Notes: a model not told the origin generated them from the sequence alone. Positions 9,592 to 22,154 are shown, numbered from the stretch's first letter. The stretch is 64,000 nucleotides of DNA from Cladorrhinum sp. PSN259 (GCA_033725935.1 MU867084.1:1-64000); one strand, 5' to 3'. A program made the numbers and translations.

Positions 9592-11871
9592 TTAGTTTTC
9601 CTCCCCCATCTTGAGATCACTGACCCCAGTGATAATCTCCGCAGTCTCGTCAGGCACAATCACATTCGGCGAGGCCGAAGGCTTTGGCTTTGCCATCTCA
9701 TCAGCCTTGGCCAAAAGCTCCTTGTCAGCCTCATCAAGTAACTTGTCCTCCTCCGCCTCCTCATACTCTTCTTCTTCCCCATCCTCATATTCCTCGTCAT
9801 CTTCATAATCAGCATCCTCGTCCTCAACCCCGCGTCTCATCCGCTCCTCGTAATAGCTCTCTCCCATATAATCGTCCGAGCCGCGTGAGATGTAGCTGTC
9901 TCCAAGACCCTCACCAACCTCCTCGTCATCCTCATCGGCGTACTGACTGTCATGATCGTCGTCACCATCCTCCCCTTCACTATCACTGGCGGAGAAGTCG
10001 TCGAGCTCAAGCGGCGTATCCCTCCAGTAAGTAAAATCGGTAAACTCCTCGCCGCCGCCCTTGACGAGCGTGCTGACGGGCGGGAAGTAATGGTCAACGA
10101 CCTCACTCATGTTGACATAACTGAGCTTCATCTTGTTAAGACTCAGCAGATCGAGCGACACCTCGGCATTCGAGTTGATGGTGAAGATTCTGGTACGCGG
10201 CACGTCGACCGTCCGATACGAGATCTGATCCGTGAACCGATTGCCGAAGCCCGCGTAGAAGGGAGTTCTATCGGGACCGTACAAGCTCTTGATGTCGCGC
10301 AGCGTTGCCATCTTGAAGATGTGGGGCTTGCGCAGATAGATTTCTCGCCGCAGCGCAGCCATTGTTCGATCCGGAGACAAAATGGTAGGCCCCCTGGGAA
10401 GACGGTATTTATCCTGGACAATACCGGCAAGGTATGCTCTGGTAGTGTCGGCTTGTCCGACGGAACGACTCGTCAGATACATAATGTTGTATCCGTTGGC
10501 GACAATGTCGCTGTAAAGCTTCGCGACTCCTGCATGGGTCCAATCACGCCCGATCATGTTCAGCACATGACCCAAAGCATCCGACTTGGTAATGGTACCA
10601 TCAATGTCCGAAATAACCACGGGGGTCTCGTATTTCCACAGGAACATGTAAGCCTGGCACGTCGCCCTGTTCACCGTGAAGCTCATTGAGTTTTCACCCG
10701 ACTTCAGGTTGAGCGCCTTGAGCTGGTCACTGGTCAACCGCAGCGTCTTAGCATAATTCCGGTTGGGATCACCAGCAGCTGAAGTGCCAGGAGAGCTGGG
10801 TGGGGTCTGTAGGGACATCTGGCCGACGTCTGAATCTGCGCGCCGATGGCTTGGGACACTCGGGGAGGCCGTCACGTCGCTGCTGTCACTTTGGTAACCT
10901 GGATCAGATGCGGCGTCGATGGCAATGGTAGGGTCGTTTCGCATAGATGACTCCATCGCCTTCTTCATGGCGGCATTCTTGGCCTCGACGCTGCTATAGA
11001 TCCACAAATTCCCCCGCTCATCAACGCCAAAGAGGGCGCCGATGTCGTAATCGCCGTCAAGCTCCTCGGAGAGAACCTTTCGAGCAAGAATTTCTGTCTT
11101 GATGGCGTCTTCGTCGTTTCCCTTGAACCCGGACATGTCCAACATAAGGTCTCCGGTTTCTGTGACCTTGGTAGGAATGTTGACAGCCGAGAGCTCTCTG
11201 GACAAGTTGATGGCTCGTTGCATAGCCTCATGTGCGGCAACAGGTGGCGGGCTGTGAGAGCGTTCCGAATACTTTATGCTCTCAAGGTCCTCCGAGTCCT
11301 CGCTGGGCGCTCTTCTTGCGGTTCTCCGCAGGATATCATCGCTATGAGGACGCTGCGGAGACCAGTCTCCAACTGACGGCGCTCCCCTCGACAGTTCGGG
11401 AGACATGGATCGTGGTGTGATCAAGCCGTTTTGTAGAGGCGTAAGTGGGGGTCGAGTGACACTGGCGGGCCGCGCCTTGGTGTCGTTGAGGTCGAGTGAC
11501 TCGGGCTCCTGTAATGATGGTGTTCCGGTATGTTCAGCACTCAAGGGAGGGCTGGAGACGGGGGACACGAGTGGAGACGTCTGGAGGCTTTTGGGAATGG
11601 TATCGGCCGTTTCGAAGACGAAAAACGCCTCGCCTCCCTCGCCGAGCTTCATCGAATACGGTTGTTTTACGCCATTGACCTTGAACTCTACCTTCTTTTC
11701 GTACGGCCGCAAGAGAGAAAACTTGCCGAACCGTACGTGGAATGGAGAACACAAAAGCGACCCGTCTTCCTGTTCAACCACTATAACGTCGATGGCACCG
11801 CTGAGGGTGGCCGGGTTGATCGAGTTCCATGCCGTCGAGACGGAGTCGCTCAGGTTCCTGACGTACTGCAT
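9592..11871 (-). CDS. pah1: Phosphatidate phosphatase, lipin/Pah1 family
   Basis: A single exon of 759 residues if translation starts at MQYVRNLSDSVS, the usual fungal lipin start; an in-frame ATG 21 bases upstream exists. The amino-terminal lipin domain is at about 1-105 (GAIDVIVVEQEDGSL, SPFHVRFGK). A long Ser/Pro-rich linker (about 115-360) carries many SP sites, as expected for a CDK-regulated enzyme. The HAD-like catalytic domain contains DIDGT at 422-426, the DxDxT signature of Mg-dependent phosphatidate phosphatase, followed by MYLTSRSVGQA. The enzyme dephosphorylates phosphatidate to diacylglycerol at the nuclear/ER membrane, setting the balance between triacylglycerol and phospholipid. 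The tail from about 630 is very acidic. Confidence 0.95.
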   Translation of the reverse strand: MQYVRNLSDSVSTAWNSINPATLSGAIDVIVVEQEDGSLLCSPFHVRFGKFSLLRPYEKKVEFKVNGVKQPYSMKLGEGGEAFFVFETADTIPKSLQTSPLVSPVSSPPLSAEHTGTPSLQEPESLDLNDTKARPASVTRPPLTPLQNGLITPRSMSPELSRGAPSVGDWSPQRPHSDDILRRTARRAPSEDSEDLESIKYSERSHSPPPVAAHEAMQRAINLSRELSAVNIPTKVTETGDLMLDMSGFKGNDEDAIKTEILARKVLSEELDGDYDIGALFGVDERGNLWIYSSVEAKNAAMKKAMESSMRNDPTIAIDAASDPGYQSDSSDVTASPSVPSHRRADSDVGQMSLQTPPSSPGTSAAGDPNRNYAKTLRLTSDQLKALNLKSGENSMSFTVNRATCQAYMFLWKYETPVVISDIDGTITKSDALGHVLNMIGRDWTHAGVAKLYSDIVANGYNIMYLTSRSVGQADTTRAYLAGIVQDKYRLPRGPTILSPDRTMAALRREIYLRKPHIFKMATLRDIKSLYGPDRTPFYAGFGNRFTDQISYRTVDVPRTRIFTINSNAEVSLDLLSLNKMKLSYVNMSEVVDHYFPPVSTLVKGGGEEFTDFTYWRDTPLELDDFSASDSEGEDGDDDHDSQYADEDDEEVGEGLGDSYISRGSDDYMGESYYEERMRRGVEDEDADYEDDEEYEDGEEEEYEEAEEDKLLDEADKELLAKADEMAKPKPSASPNVIVPDETAEIITGVSDLKMGEEN

Positions 11872-14800
11872 GGTGAAGTAGTGATATTGCAAGCGGCCGG
11901 GGCGTCCCGGGGATGGGTGGGACTGCTATAACTCGGAGGCGGCGCACAATGCTTTTAGGAAGATGCAATATGCGACAATTGACGTTGAGGTATATGTGTC
12001 GGGACAAGGTAGCGGCAAAGCAAGCGCAATACGATGCCCGTAGTCCAGTCACGAGGCACTGCGTGTGCGTGTGCGGACGTGCGATGCAAGATATGCCCGA
12101 GCCGCGAGTTCCGATGTTGTGGGTGGATTGATTCTGGAATTCTAGACCAGGAATGCGGACCGCAACTGGAAGATGCCGACTGAATGACGATAATGGCGGC
12201 CGATTCAACGCAGCGAAGGTTTGAGCCTGTTTTTTTTTGGTTGTTTTTTAAATTGGGTGTCTCAGTTTGTCTCACTTCAGCGTGGATTTTCTGGATGATG
12301 CCCAAAAAGGTTTTCGGTTTGCCGTCGCTGCCCACGGGTTGGTTTGTGTTGGGTGGTGTCTGTCGTCGATAGGTCGGATGCGAGAGATACGGAGGGATTC
12401 GTACAGGAGCAAAATGCAGGTTTATTGGAGATGCGAACAGAGCCCTAATGAATGAAAATATTACAACGTGGTACTGGGCCCCAACCAAGCCGTTGCGAAT
12501 ATGCGGTCGTCGTCGTTTGTCGGCCAGAGGGAAGAAACCAAGGCGTCCCAGGAGACAGCTGAGAGAGTTCAAAGACAATCACGAGGGACGAGGTCCTCAA
12601 CAATCCCGGCACCAACCCCAGTCAGTGCATTCAATGGACTCACCCACTTTGGACCGAGCTAGCGATCCGACCGAGACAAAGCCGGTACATCTGGCCCACC
12701 ACAATCCCAGCAAACACATGCTGTCAGACCGCTAAAGCCAAAAGTATCACATGTGTCCCTTTCTGGTTCCTCCTGACGGCTACCACCGAAATTATGGGGG
12801 ACCCTCCCTTCAACCCCCCTCGCTGATGTCATGGGCCCTCCAAGGTATCAGTGAATCAATCGACATTTCAAGGTGGAATATTCAAAATGGAGTCATTTCA
12901 ATTGAACCTGCGAGCGAGTCTGTTTGTGCTGTAAGACATCCAATGCTGTTTCCCCGGTGCTCACAATCGTTACCTAAAAGGATTGCGCAGCGTCGGGCTC
13001 GATCTGACTGTGCTCCGTGGCTCCCTGACATTCATTGGATAGATCACAAACGGCACGGCGGCTTCAAGCAGTGAGCATCCCCGAATTGGATATGGTTGAA
13101 TTGTTGGGGAAGGCTGGAAGCACGGGAGGCGCGCGGGGAACCTGGACATTGATGTCTGGTGGGCAATAACACCTGACCCGGCTGCCGGCGTCTGTTCCCG
13201 GCGCATTTGACAGGGCCCTATTTAGGCGGCGATGGGAGCTGATGGCAGTTTGATGGAGGTTCTGTGGAAGAGGGGGTAAAGTGGGAGGATAGTGGGATGA
13301 ACGTTCCGTCTGTTCGGAACCGCCCAATTCGCAACCCCCGGGACAATGAGCCGAAAGACGGTTTGAAGCTATTTTCGATTTCAACGGTTCGCATATCGAG
13401 ATCAAGATGAGATGAGATGCTGGAAGGAGTGGACTCCATGGCCGAGGCAGGTAATTTTTCATAATGGAGCCGAGGCACGCCGCTCCTCGGATACTACTTG
13501 ACGAGATGAATATCTCGGAGATTCAACCTTCAGCCAGTGGCACCGCAAATTTTCAACCTAGAATATTTCTTCATCGAGCTGCCGTTATTGATCTGGTCGG
13601 GCACTGGACCCGGAGTATCCGATGAATTGCGATATGCAAGCTCATAATGACATAGCAAATTGGCTGCTCTTTGTATTGCCTCAGGGCTTTGGATTCAAGG
13701 ACAACGGTACCTGGGCTTCTACGGAGCATACAACCAACAGTTGGGATGGTGTTGGGGATCCAGTTCCATGTTGTGAACAGGCGATCCTGATCCACCGGCA
13801 GTGCCAATTTCTCCTAGCACAGCTTCTAGTTCTACATATTGTGATGTGGTATATGGATGCACATAACCGTACATAACCGTACAGAAGGTAGGAGCATATG
13901 ATATCCAAGTTTGCCATCCCCATGTCTTCTTGTTGCTTACTTTCCTTTGGTGAAGATCGAGGCTCTGAAACTGGAACTTCAAGCCTGGCAATGCAGAACC
14001 TCCAACTCTCCATTCTATAAGAGACAGCGTTGAGTTATAATAATTACCATTTCTATAGCCCCTATAAACAAGAGATCTTAAAACTGAAGCCTCATGTGGC
14101 GGTGGGCCAACGTTGGCGGCAAAAGAAAAACGGCCAAGTCAGAGTGATCGGCAACCGCTGACCAGGGCGAGCGTGGATGTTGCCGTCTCTTCCTTCATGT
14201 TTCGAAACACGGCCGTTTCGGTTTATTCACGCCTGTGCTGGGTCAGGAAGGCAGTATATAGTATAATGCATATCCACTATTGGTCGGTATAATAATTTGG
14301 ACATATGAAAGATCGCGCACACAGTTGGACAAGATGGGCTATCGGCTTTTGACAGGCAGGAGGACTTTCATCCGCGTCTTACAACTGACAGGAAACCGGA
14401 CAGCTGGGACACCATGATGCTTCAAAAAGACACATCCATACCGGAAGCCTGGAGACGAGATCGCCTCACGCAGTGCGAGTCTCTTCCATGAGTCTGTGAG
14501 ACGTCCGACCAGGTGATAGCAGTCTACTGGAGACAAAACGCCCTGCCTGACTGTCGAAACACCCGCCCGGACCGGGAATAATCATAAAGTGGATCTCCAC
14601 GAAAATGTGGATGTGCCTCAGGTCACCTTTCAGCGGCTCCGGGAAGGGCGGGTTAGTGCTAAAAATCAGTAGGAATCCACTGCCGCATAAACCGTCAGAC
14701 GCTGGACTGGCCGGCTCTGCTGAGGGCAGGTGAGGGGGGTCTCCTTGCCGTCCACTACGCATCCATGCAACAACTGAGGTGCACTGGCAAAAGTAGCAAC

Positions 14801-15020
14801 AGGTCCCCAAGTTGGTTCGGGCTAGGCGAATCTCGTTTTGGGGGAAGGAAACCACATCGTTTATTTTAAGAGTTTTTCCCCTTCATACTTTTTTTGGGTT
14901 GTTCTTTTTGCGATCCCATTTTGTTTCCCAACCCCCACTCTTTGTCCCTCTCTCTTTTTTTTCTTTTTTTTGCGCGACTCGTTTCGACTCACCCGGCCTC
15001 TTCTTCCCGACCCCAGCGCT
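11872..15020. other. Long intergenic region between Pah1 and the FN3 gene
   Basis: About 3.1 kb between divergent genes. Frames of 60-200 codons occur on both strands but overlap each other and carry no recognisable motif. A short direct repeat CATAACCGTA occurs twice near 13862-13881. The last 200 bases before 15021 are pyrimidine-rich, like a promoter or 5' leader. Confidence 0.5.
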
Positions 15021-18000
15021 ATGTCATGGATCTCATGGGCCTCGCTGGTTCCAACACTTTTGATCCTTTCGGCCAGTCTTGCCTGGTGGTTTGTCGAACC
15101 TAAGAACGCCCGGGTAAACTTGATTGCAGCTGTTGGTTTGGTACTGTTTTGCTGGGCCGTCAACCCGGAGCTCGCCCGCCAGCTGTCGTACTCGTTGTAT
15201 ATTTCGAGCGTCAACGCTATCGCTGCGCTTGGTCTTGAGGTTTTCGTCGTGAGGCATGCAAGAATGTTGCTGACGGGTGCAGCCGTAGTCTGGTATGTTT
15301 TCATGGGCTCTCTCTCTCCTGGTGTCCTCCGTGTCCTCCTATTTCAGTATGGCTTATTGTGCATGTGTGCAGGCTGTTGCGAAGAGCACTGCAGACACTA
15401 TGGAAACCCGTTCCCGAATTAATCAATATCCTGGGCGTTGATGTCCCAGATCCGCCCGATGTGTCCCTTGCCGGAATCCGAGCCGATGCCGCGACTGTCA
15501 ATTGGACTCGTCCACCGGCGAACCGGTCTGTTCAGAAGTTCTTGATACAAGTCAATGGCGTGGTTGGTGAGTAGGGTCCATAAAAAATCAAGCATAAAGC
15601 TCTGCACCCATGGGTCAGCTTGGGAGGAACACACACTCTAACCTTATTCTACAGTTGGGGAGGTTGCGGCAAACCAAGAACCGGCCATTGTCGTCAGTGG
15701 CTTGAAGCCTGATCATTTCTACAACGTACGGGTTATTGCGGTTGGATCCAACAACTTCCAAAGTGGCAGCCGAGTTATCCGACTCCGGACCTTCGGACGA
15801 GATGGACGGCCCCAGCTCGGCAATTCACGACTACCCTCCAACTTTACAGCAGATGAACCGCATGCAACGGCGCAAGGTGAACACGTGGACGAGAATGGCG
15901 TACTTCGAAGTTCGTTTCCCGCTCTCGAGAGCGCAGGAATTCCTGAAGGAACCTCGTCCCCTGCCCGAGATGGATCATCCACCGCAACCTCTGGGCCACG
16001 ACGAAACACCGTTACCCGGAAGCATTCCCCATCAACGACGAGCATGGACCAGTCAACAAGGGAAGAGTTAAGCGCGTACTCGAAAAAGACTCTACCAGAA
16101 TTAACCGAAAAGTTCGAAAGTATACGGAAGGAGACAGAAGATGTGTTGGCCATGATCGCGAAGGAGGAGGCTGACAACAGGAAGATATTAGACGAGTTGG
16201 AGGCCGAGAAGAGGGATAAGAAGAAGGAACAAAAGAAAAAGGAGGAGCAAACGGAAAAGTTGAAGAGGGATGTTAACTCGACGGACCGCTCCATGCGTAA
16301 TGCTATGCAGCGCAAGGCGCAGAGGGAGAAGCTCCTCAAGGAGAAACAAGCGGAGCGGTCCAAACTTCACGAAAGTATTGCCAAGTGGGAGAAGGCCATG
16401 AATGATATGCGTAACGACAGAGAGAGCTTTGAACAGCAGAGGAAGGAGCTCGAAGATGACAGGGATCAAAAGATTCAGACTTGCCAAGGAGACAACAACG
16501 ATTTGCAAGCCGAGTGCTCACGGCTGGAACAGGAACTGAAGGAAAGAAGAGAGCAGGTGAAGGAATTGGAAGAGGCTCGGAAGAAGCTCCCGGGCGGAGA
16601 TGACGACAGCGAATGGCGTGAAAAGGATGCCGAGATTAAGAGGGAGTGGCATCGAAGAAATAGGGAACTGTCTGAGAATCTTGCATTCGAGACTAAGCGC
16701 TCTCGAGGACTGGACGAGCAGATTCGGATCCTCAACATGCAGCTACAACATATTCCCCAACCGAACTACGGCATGTACAACCAAGGCAACCATCCCGGGT
16801 TGGAGTTCGATAATCCGACCATCACTCAGCTTAAGCGACGGAGCCATACTAATAACTCGCTCTCAAATATTTCATTATCCTCCCCCTTGCCAGCATACTC
16901 GCAGATTGACCCGGCTATTTCGGCCCCAACTGGCTTTTCCAGTTCACGAGTTAATGCGCCTCCAGGATTCGCGCCAGGCCCCTTTATGGACCTTTCAGCA
17001 GACATGATGGGTCATTTCGATGATTCTGGCTTTCGGGGCCACTCGGCTCCCCTCAGTCCGTCAGCGACTGCGTTGCTTCCCGCTAACATCCTGGATGATT
17101 TTGACGACGATGAAGATGACGATCCAAGCCCGATCTCGAGGTACGATCCAAGCCCGATCTCGAGGTACGATCCGGAGCCGTTCCTATCGCCGCCGCGTGC
17201 ATCCCCTGACAACGCACCACAATCGCCTGCGTCATCTGGGGGCAAGTCCTTGAGCGTCCTGTCTAGTCCACGGGGTTCATCTAGCAACCTTCCGTTTCCG
17301 CCATTTCAAAACGACGTTGCGGACAGGTTGTCACTTCATGCCACTGGTACTTTACCCTCACCTACGGCAGCAGAGCCTGGACATAAGGTCGGCTTCTTTC
17401 CGTGGCAACGATCCAGGACTGCCAAAGACATGGACGCCCAGCCGCCCCTACTTGGTAGTCTGAAACAGGGCCAGAGCCAGTCTTTCCCTAGGCAAACAGA
17501 CGATCCCGATGGACTGGTCAACAAGCGAAGAATTAGTCTCTCAGGAACTTGGAACGTGTTCAACAGAAACTCGGTTGGCCCTGAGATAACCGAAGGGCAG
17601 GTGCCTAATATGTTTACCAGAACCCTCAACCCATTTTCAAGCTCACGTCGCCCCGCTGGGGGTCTGTTGCATGAACGGGACCCGAGTAGCCCTCGTCCCG
17701 CGAGCATTGCGTCTTCTGAGTTCCCCAGGCCCTCCACAGACTCGAATTCGATCTGGGGCCCTTCGCCGCTTGACAACGCAGCGCTGGGCAAGTCCAACAG
17801 GTTGTGGTCGCCAGATGCGCCTTGGTCTAGGAATCCGTCTAGACGACCATCTCTACATGGGTCTCCGTCAGCACTTAAGACAACGCTGGCGTCTGCCGAT
17901 GATGAGATCTTGGACGAGGAGACTATGCCTAACGTCGATCAGGTCGGAGTTATCGGCAGTCGTCCTCCGACACAATCGGCAAAGGCCCTTGCTCGACTCA

Positions 18001-18893
18001 ATCCAAATGCGCCAGCCTTTATAGGTTCGTTCTTCAAATCCAAGCCTGAGAAGGAAAAGGAGAAAGAAGAAAAGGAGAAAGCCAAGGCAGAGGCCAAAGC
18101 AGAAAAAGCAGAGAAGAAGGAAAAGGCTAAGAAGGACTCCAAGGACAAGCAGAAGAATAAGGACAATGAGGGGATGGCAGCATCGACGCCTGATACGCCG
18201 CATGCTCCACAGTTTGAAATGGACTCACCGACGGACTCGCGGAAGTCTCGGGACAATGCTTCGGTACACACCCTGCACTCTCTTTCCGAGTCTCGGGATT
18301 CATTGTCTTTGGATATGTCTTTTTCCAACACGCCTTCGGAGCCTACCAGTGCCGGACTGTCCAACAGCTTCAAGGACGACAATGTGGTCCGCAAGCTGTT
18401 CCGTAAGAGCAGTTCGAGCAAGTTCAGTCTTGCCGGGAGACTCGGCGGAAAAGGTGAGTCTCATGGCAGCCTCTTCAAGAAGGGGCCCAGCAGCACGGCA
18501 AGCGGAGGCACTTCTGACAAGGGCGGCACCTCTATGGAAAGATCCAGCATTGGAGATTTTGAAGACTTGACGGATGAGGCACTGAATACTGTCAACTTCT
18601 TGGGTCGTAGCTACGACAGCATTACGAGCAGCCCGGCGTTGGGTCCCTTGACGACAACGGCGGCGGCGGCTGCGGCTGCGACCAGCAGTCCCGTCGCTAG
18701 TTCTACTCCTGCTTCTGGGTCTGGTTCTGCCGCTACTTCTACTGCCGGTGCTACGAATAGCAAGGGCAAGGAGACAAAGTCGAGATGGCTGAGCAGTTTT
18801 GGAAAGAAGGGCAAGAAGGAAAAGGAAAGCCTTGAATTGGATAGATCCTTTACCGAATCTGATGGACACGAGGACAAAGATATGAAGGCTTAA
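15021..18893 (+). CDS. Membrane-anchored fibronectin type III and coiled-coil protein
   Basis: Three exons are inferred, 15021-15292, 15373-15566 and 15655-18893, giving 1234 residues. The start is the ATG of MSWISWASLVPT. Two or three hydrophobic helices occupy residues 5-90. A fibronectin type III domain follows at about 117-205 (DPPDVSLAGIRADAATVNW ... LKPDHFYNVRVIAVGSNN); the introns fall before and within it. Residues about 287-520 form long charged coiled coils. The remainder is Ser/Pro-rich disordered sequence with a Lys/Glu-rich block near 960-1000 and a basic C-terminus. Fungal proteins with this order are usually annotated only as FN3-domain proteins. The layout suggests a membrane-tethered scaffold on the cytosolic face, which is inference. 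A 24-base tandem duplication lies in the third exon. Confidence 0.8.
17121..17168 (+). repeat. Perfect 24-base tandem duplication within the FN3 gene
   Basis: Two identical adjacent 24-base units (17121-17144 and 17145-17168) encode DPSPISRY twice. The identity at DNA level implies a recent in-frame duplication in the disordered region. Confidence 0.9.
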
Positions 18894-19339
18894 AAAGGAG
18901 AGCATTGTTAGTGGCTAGCTAGATTCATGAAAGCGGTAATTTGATCATGGCGGTTTCATAGCAGCAGCGGATGTGCCTTTTGGGTATCGAATTCAAATAA
19001 GAATTGTTTATGAATTGTGGTACATGTATGTTCCGTGTGAATTGATACTGTGGATACACTGTGCTCTGTAATTCTTGGCGTGGAGCTCTCCATCCCACTT
19101 GTTGCAGGTAACAGTTGCAAGTGGTACGAGAGCTTCCCGTCAGTCTTGCGACAAACAAAATCCCCAAGACCAAGACCACATCACCACCACCTCCTTTTTC
19201 TTTTTAAGTTCGAGTGTGCCAGTGAAATTCAATTGACGACCAACGAACCATTCCGGCCAATTTGACGACACACTTTCCATTACCTCCCTCGTCCGTCCGT
19301 CGGTCCGTCCGTCCCGATCCCGATTTTCAGAAAAATTAC
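18894..19339. other. Intergenic, FN3 gene 3' end and Cmc1 promoter
   Basis: About 450 bases between genes on the same strand. The last part before the start codon has GTCCGTCCGTCGGTCCGTCC tandem tetramer-like repeats near 19291-19310. No gene is seen. Confidence 0.55.
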
Positions 19340-19946
19340 ATGGCCAACATGGCAGTCGACAACTCAACGACAACCTCAGGGAAGAGTGACGGAGGAGTGG
19401 ATGATAATAAGTCTCGCCTCACGGTCCCGTCCCGCAACCCTTTGCCCCTGTCGGCATCGCAGGAAGCCCAAGTCAGAGATATCTTTTACGCGAGGGTGCG
19501 AAGTAGGTGCTCGGAGGAGATCAAAGGTATTTTTTTCTCTTTACACTCTATTTCACAATTTTTACTAATTCTGTGGCCTGTCTGTGTGTATAGCGTTCGC
19601 AGAATGCGCAATGGGCCGCACCTTCACGGCGGGGTTCTTCTGCCGCGACACCAAGAGGGCGATGAACGGCTGCATGAAGGTGCACGCCACGCCAGAGGAG
19701 CAGGACGGGGCGAGGGAGGAGTGGTTCGCGCAGAGGCTTGAAAGACAAAGAGAGAAGGAGAGGAAAGCGCGGCGCAAAATGGAGCAGGAGAAGTTCCTGA
19801 GGGAGTGGTGGGGGTTACCTGAGAAGGACAAGGAAATTGCCAGGAGGGAGATGGAGAAGCTGAGCAGGGGGGAGAGGATCGGGGGGTTTGCGAGTCGGGA
19901 GAGGAGGAGGATAGGGGATGAGGGTGATGAGGGGAAGAACAGGTAG
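19340..19946 (+). CDS. cmc1: Cmc1-type COX assembly protein with twin CX9C motif
   Basis: Two exons are inferred, 19340-19526 and 19594-19946, giving 179 residues; ATG 19349 is an alternative start three codons in. The core has two CX9C motifs, Cys57/Cys67 and Cys79/Cys89 (CSEEIKAFAEC and CRDTKRAMNGC), separated by GRTFTAGFF. The intron interrupts the first motif between Lys62 and Ala63. Twin CX9C proteins are imported into the mitochondrial intermembrane space by Mia40, and Cmc1 acts in copper delivery and Cox1 assembly for cytochrome c oxidase. The C-terminal half is a charged helix, longer than in yeast Cmc1. The function is assigned by family resemblance. Confidence 0.82.
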
Positions 19947-20269
19947 AGAAGGGGGGTGGAAAATGGGATTGAGGGTTGGGATGGATGTGTATTATATCAA
20001 TGAAGGCTGAAGAAGGTAGCCAGGCGTGGGTTTGGTGTGAGATTGGAGGCGGTATTTTGATCTTGGACTAGAAAGGAGAGAGAGAGCAAAGATTACCTCA
20101 CACTGCGCAAGTAAGACGCAGACTTTGTACAAATATTTTGGAATGGAAAATACAAAAGTAATGGAACAGTTATGAATGTATATATTGAATTTATCCAAGA
20201 GTTTCTATAGCTCTAACCCAACGACCCATGATTTATCGGTTTTTATCCTACCAATTCCGACCAGATCTA
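19947..20269. other. Convergent intergenic region
   Basis: About 320 bases between the 3' ends of the Cmc1-type and GH47 genes. Only 3' UTR-like sequence is seen. Confidence 0.6.
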
Positions 20270-22154
20270 TTATTGTTGTTTGATATCCTGAACCTTTGTG
20301 CCTACCGGCTTGGGCAGCTTGAGTGGATGTGCCTCGGTGTTAAACACATAATCATCTAAACTTATGAGATCCGGCTCAGAGAAGATGAGGTAAAAGTATT
20401 TAAGCGTTTCGGCAATCCAAAAGCTCTGTGAACCATTAATTAGCATCGGGTTTCAACCGTTAGAAATAATTTGAACTCACCTCCATCGAGTCAATCTTTG
20501 TTGTAGACTCGGAAGCCACCCGCACATCGCTGATGGCCGAGTAAGCATGCTTGGTCTCTGTCGATTTCTTGATGGACTGAAACATCTGCCACGCCACATC
20601 CAGCAGGTCCTTCTTCCCTGTGATGCGGTACAGTATGAAGATACTCTCGATTGCTTCCGGGCGCAAGAGGTACTGTGGGTTTCGAACGGAAAAGAAGGGC
20701 TTTGGTAGCTTCCCAACCTGTTGTCCCATCTTCTTCCATTTAGAGTCGTCCCATTCACAAGACGGAACCAGTTGACCGTCCTCATCCCTATCGCACGCCA
20801 GGACGTCCGAAACTTCTGGCATGATGCCTGATGCAAAGGCCGCATAAGCCCAGGCACACCCTCTTGCGAGCTTTTCGCCAACCTTGACGTGCTCTTCGTC
20901 GTGGAAGAGCTTCCCTCCCAAGGCGAACATCCCGCCGGTGAAGCAGCCTAGGTGCTGGACTTCTGTAAGCAGCTCGACCGTCCTGCCATTGGACATGACC
21001 GTGCCAGGCAAGAGAATATCTGGGGATGGTGCAGGGTATGAGTCCGGCAGCATCGGGCGGAACAGAACATGTTTATGGGCTGCTGCCATGGCTTTAGTAT
21101 GAAGCTTCTTGTAAGTTTGATCCAGTCCGCCGAGAAGCATGTACATCTTGGAAAGATATTCATATGCCGAGTCAGCCGATGCGCCGAGGTTGAATGTGTT
21201 TCCGGTGGCTATGAAGCCATTCTCCAGGTCAACAAAGACTGGCCACATCCCAGGAAGAGCCGTATCATCCTGCGTCCTCTCGAGCGCCTGCTTCACGCCG
21301 TCGATGGCGTTGTAATACTTGGGGTCACCTGTTAACTGTGACAGTCTCGTAAACTCCAAAGACAAGGTTCCAACTGCAGCAGAAGATTCGGCCCTGTTAG
21401 GCATCAGCGTCCCCTGCTTGGCTGGCCCGAAGTTGAAGCCGTTGGCCGGCATGTGGTTCGGAGTATCGAATCCAGCATACAGCATATTGCCCAGTTCGAT
21501 AGCTTTGTCAAGCAGGACCTTGTGGCCGCTCAGATCGTATGCCGAGAGGAGTCCTCCCAGATATCTGATGTTGGTCTCGAACAAACTGCAATGCTCTGCC
21601 GTAGTGTTTGCCCAGTCGATAGTGCCCACTTTGGCAACAGCCTCCGAGAATTCTTTCTTCATGTCCATGATCCAGAGAGTATCCAGCGAGTCAACGAGGG
21701 TCGCTCCCCATCCGGCAAAGGTTTCCACCCCGATCAGCCTCTGAGGTGAGAGCTCGTCGTGGCCAAAAGCATACTTGCGATATGCCTTCCAAGACTTCTT
21801 TGCGGCCTGCTTGACTGCGTTTCTCCTCTTTTTTTGAATCTCGGCGTGCAAGTCGGCCCCTTCATAATTTGAGAAATCGTACTGGATACGAGGCAGTTCG
21901 CGAGGAGATCCCTGTGGTAGCCGGACCAACGTTGATTCGTCAAAGGGGTGCTTCAGTCGTCGTTGGCCCCAGTCAAAGCTACTGGGGACGTATTCGTACT
22001 TCCAAGTGCGCAAGAGCTCCTCCGTTTCGGGGAGGTAGTTCACACGGTCAAAAAAGAGGTAGGCAGTGATAATCAACACGGCGACTAGCGCAAGGCGTTG
22101 GAATCTACGAGGAGTGGTCAAGACGGCCATTCTTCCTCGCCATTGCTCTTCCAA
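20270..22154 (-). CDS. Class I alpha-1,2-mannosidase (GH47)
   Basis: Two exons are inferred, 22154-20481 and 20425-20270, giving 609 residues; the 55-base intron restores SMESFWIAETLKYFYLIF. A type II signal anchor lies at about residues 21-37, after a short basic cytosolic tail. The catalytic domain carries GH47 landmarks: GVETFAGWGATLVDSLDTLW, ETNIRYLGGLLSAYDLSG, the LEFTRLSQLTGD segment, HLGCFTGGMFALG, RPEAIESIFILYRITG and the C-terminal FNTEAHPL. These enzymes trim alpha-1,2-linked mannose from N-glycans in the ER or Golgi. Which branch is cut (ER Mns1-like or Golgi-like) cannot be settled here. ATG at 22130 (MAVLTTPRR) is a plausible alternative start. Confidence 0.93.

Noticed and set aside
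11955..12578. A 207-codon minus-strand frame upstream of Pah1
   Set aside because: No recognisable domain, irregular composition, overlaps other frames of similar quality; treated as chance.
13064..13462. A 132-codon minus-strand frame in the 11.9-15 kb gap
   Set aside because: No motif or splice support, and overlapping frames of equal quality.
12400..14900. Search for dispersed 5S rRNA or tRNA genes in the long gaps
   Set aside because: No A/B box pair with foldable stems and no 5S-like sequence was noticed by eye; a covariance-model scan would be needed to exclude them.
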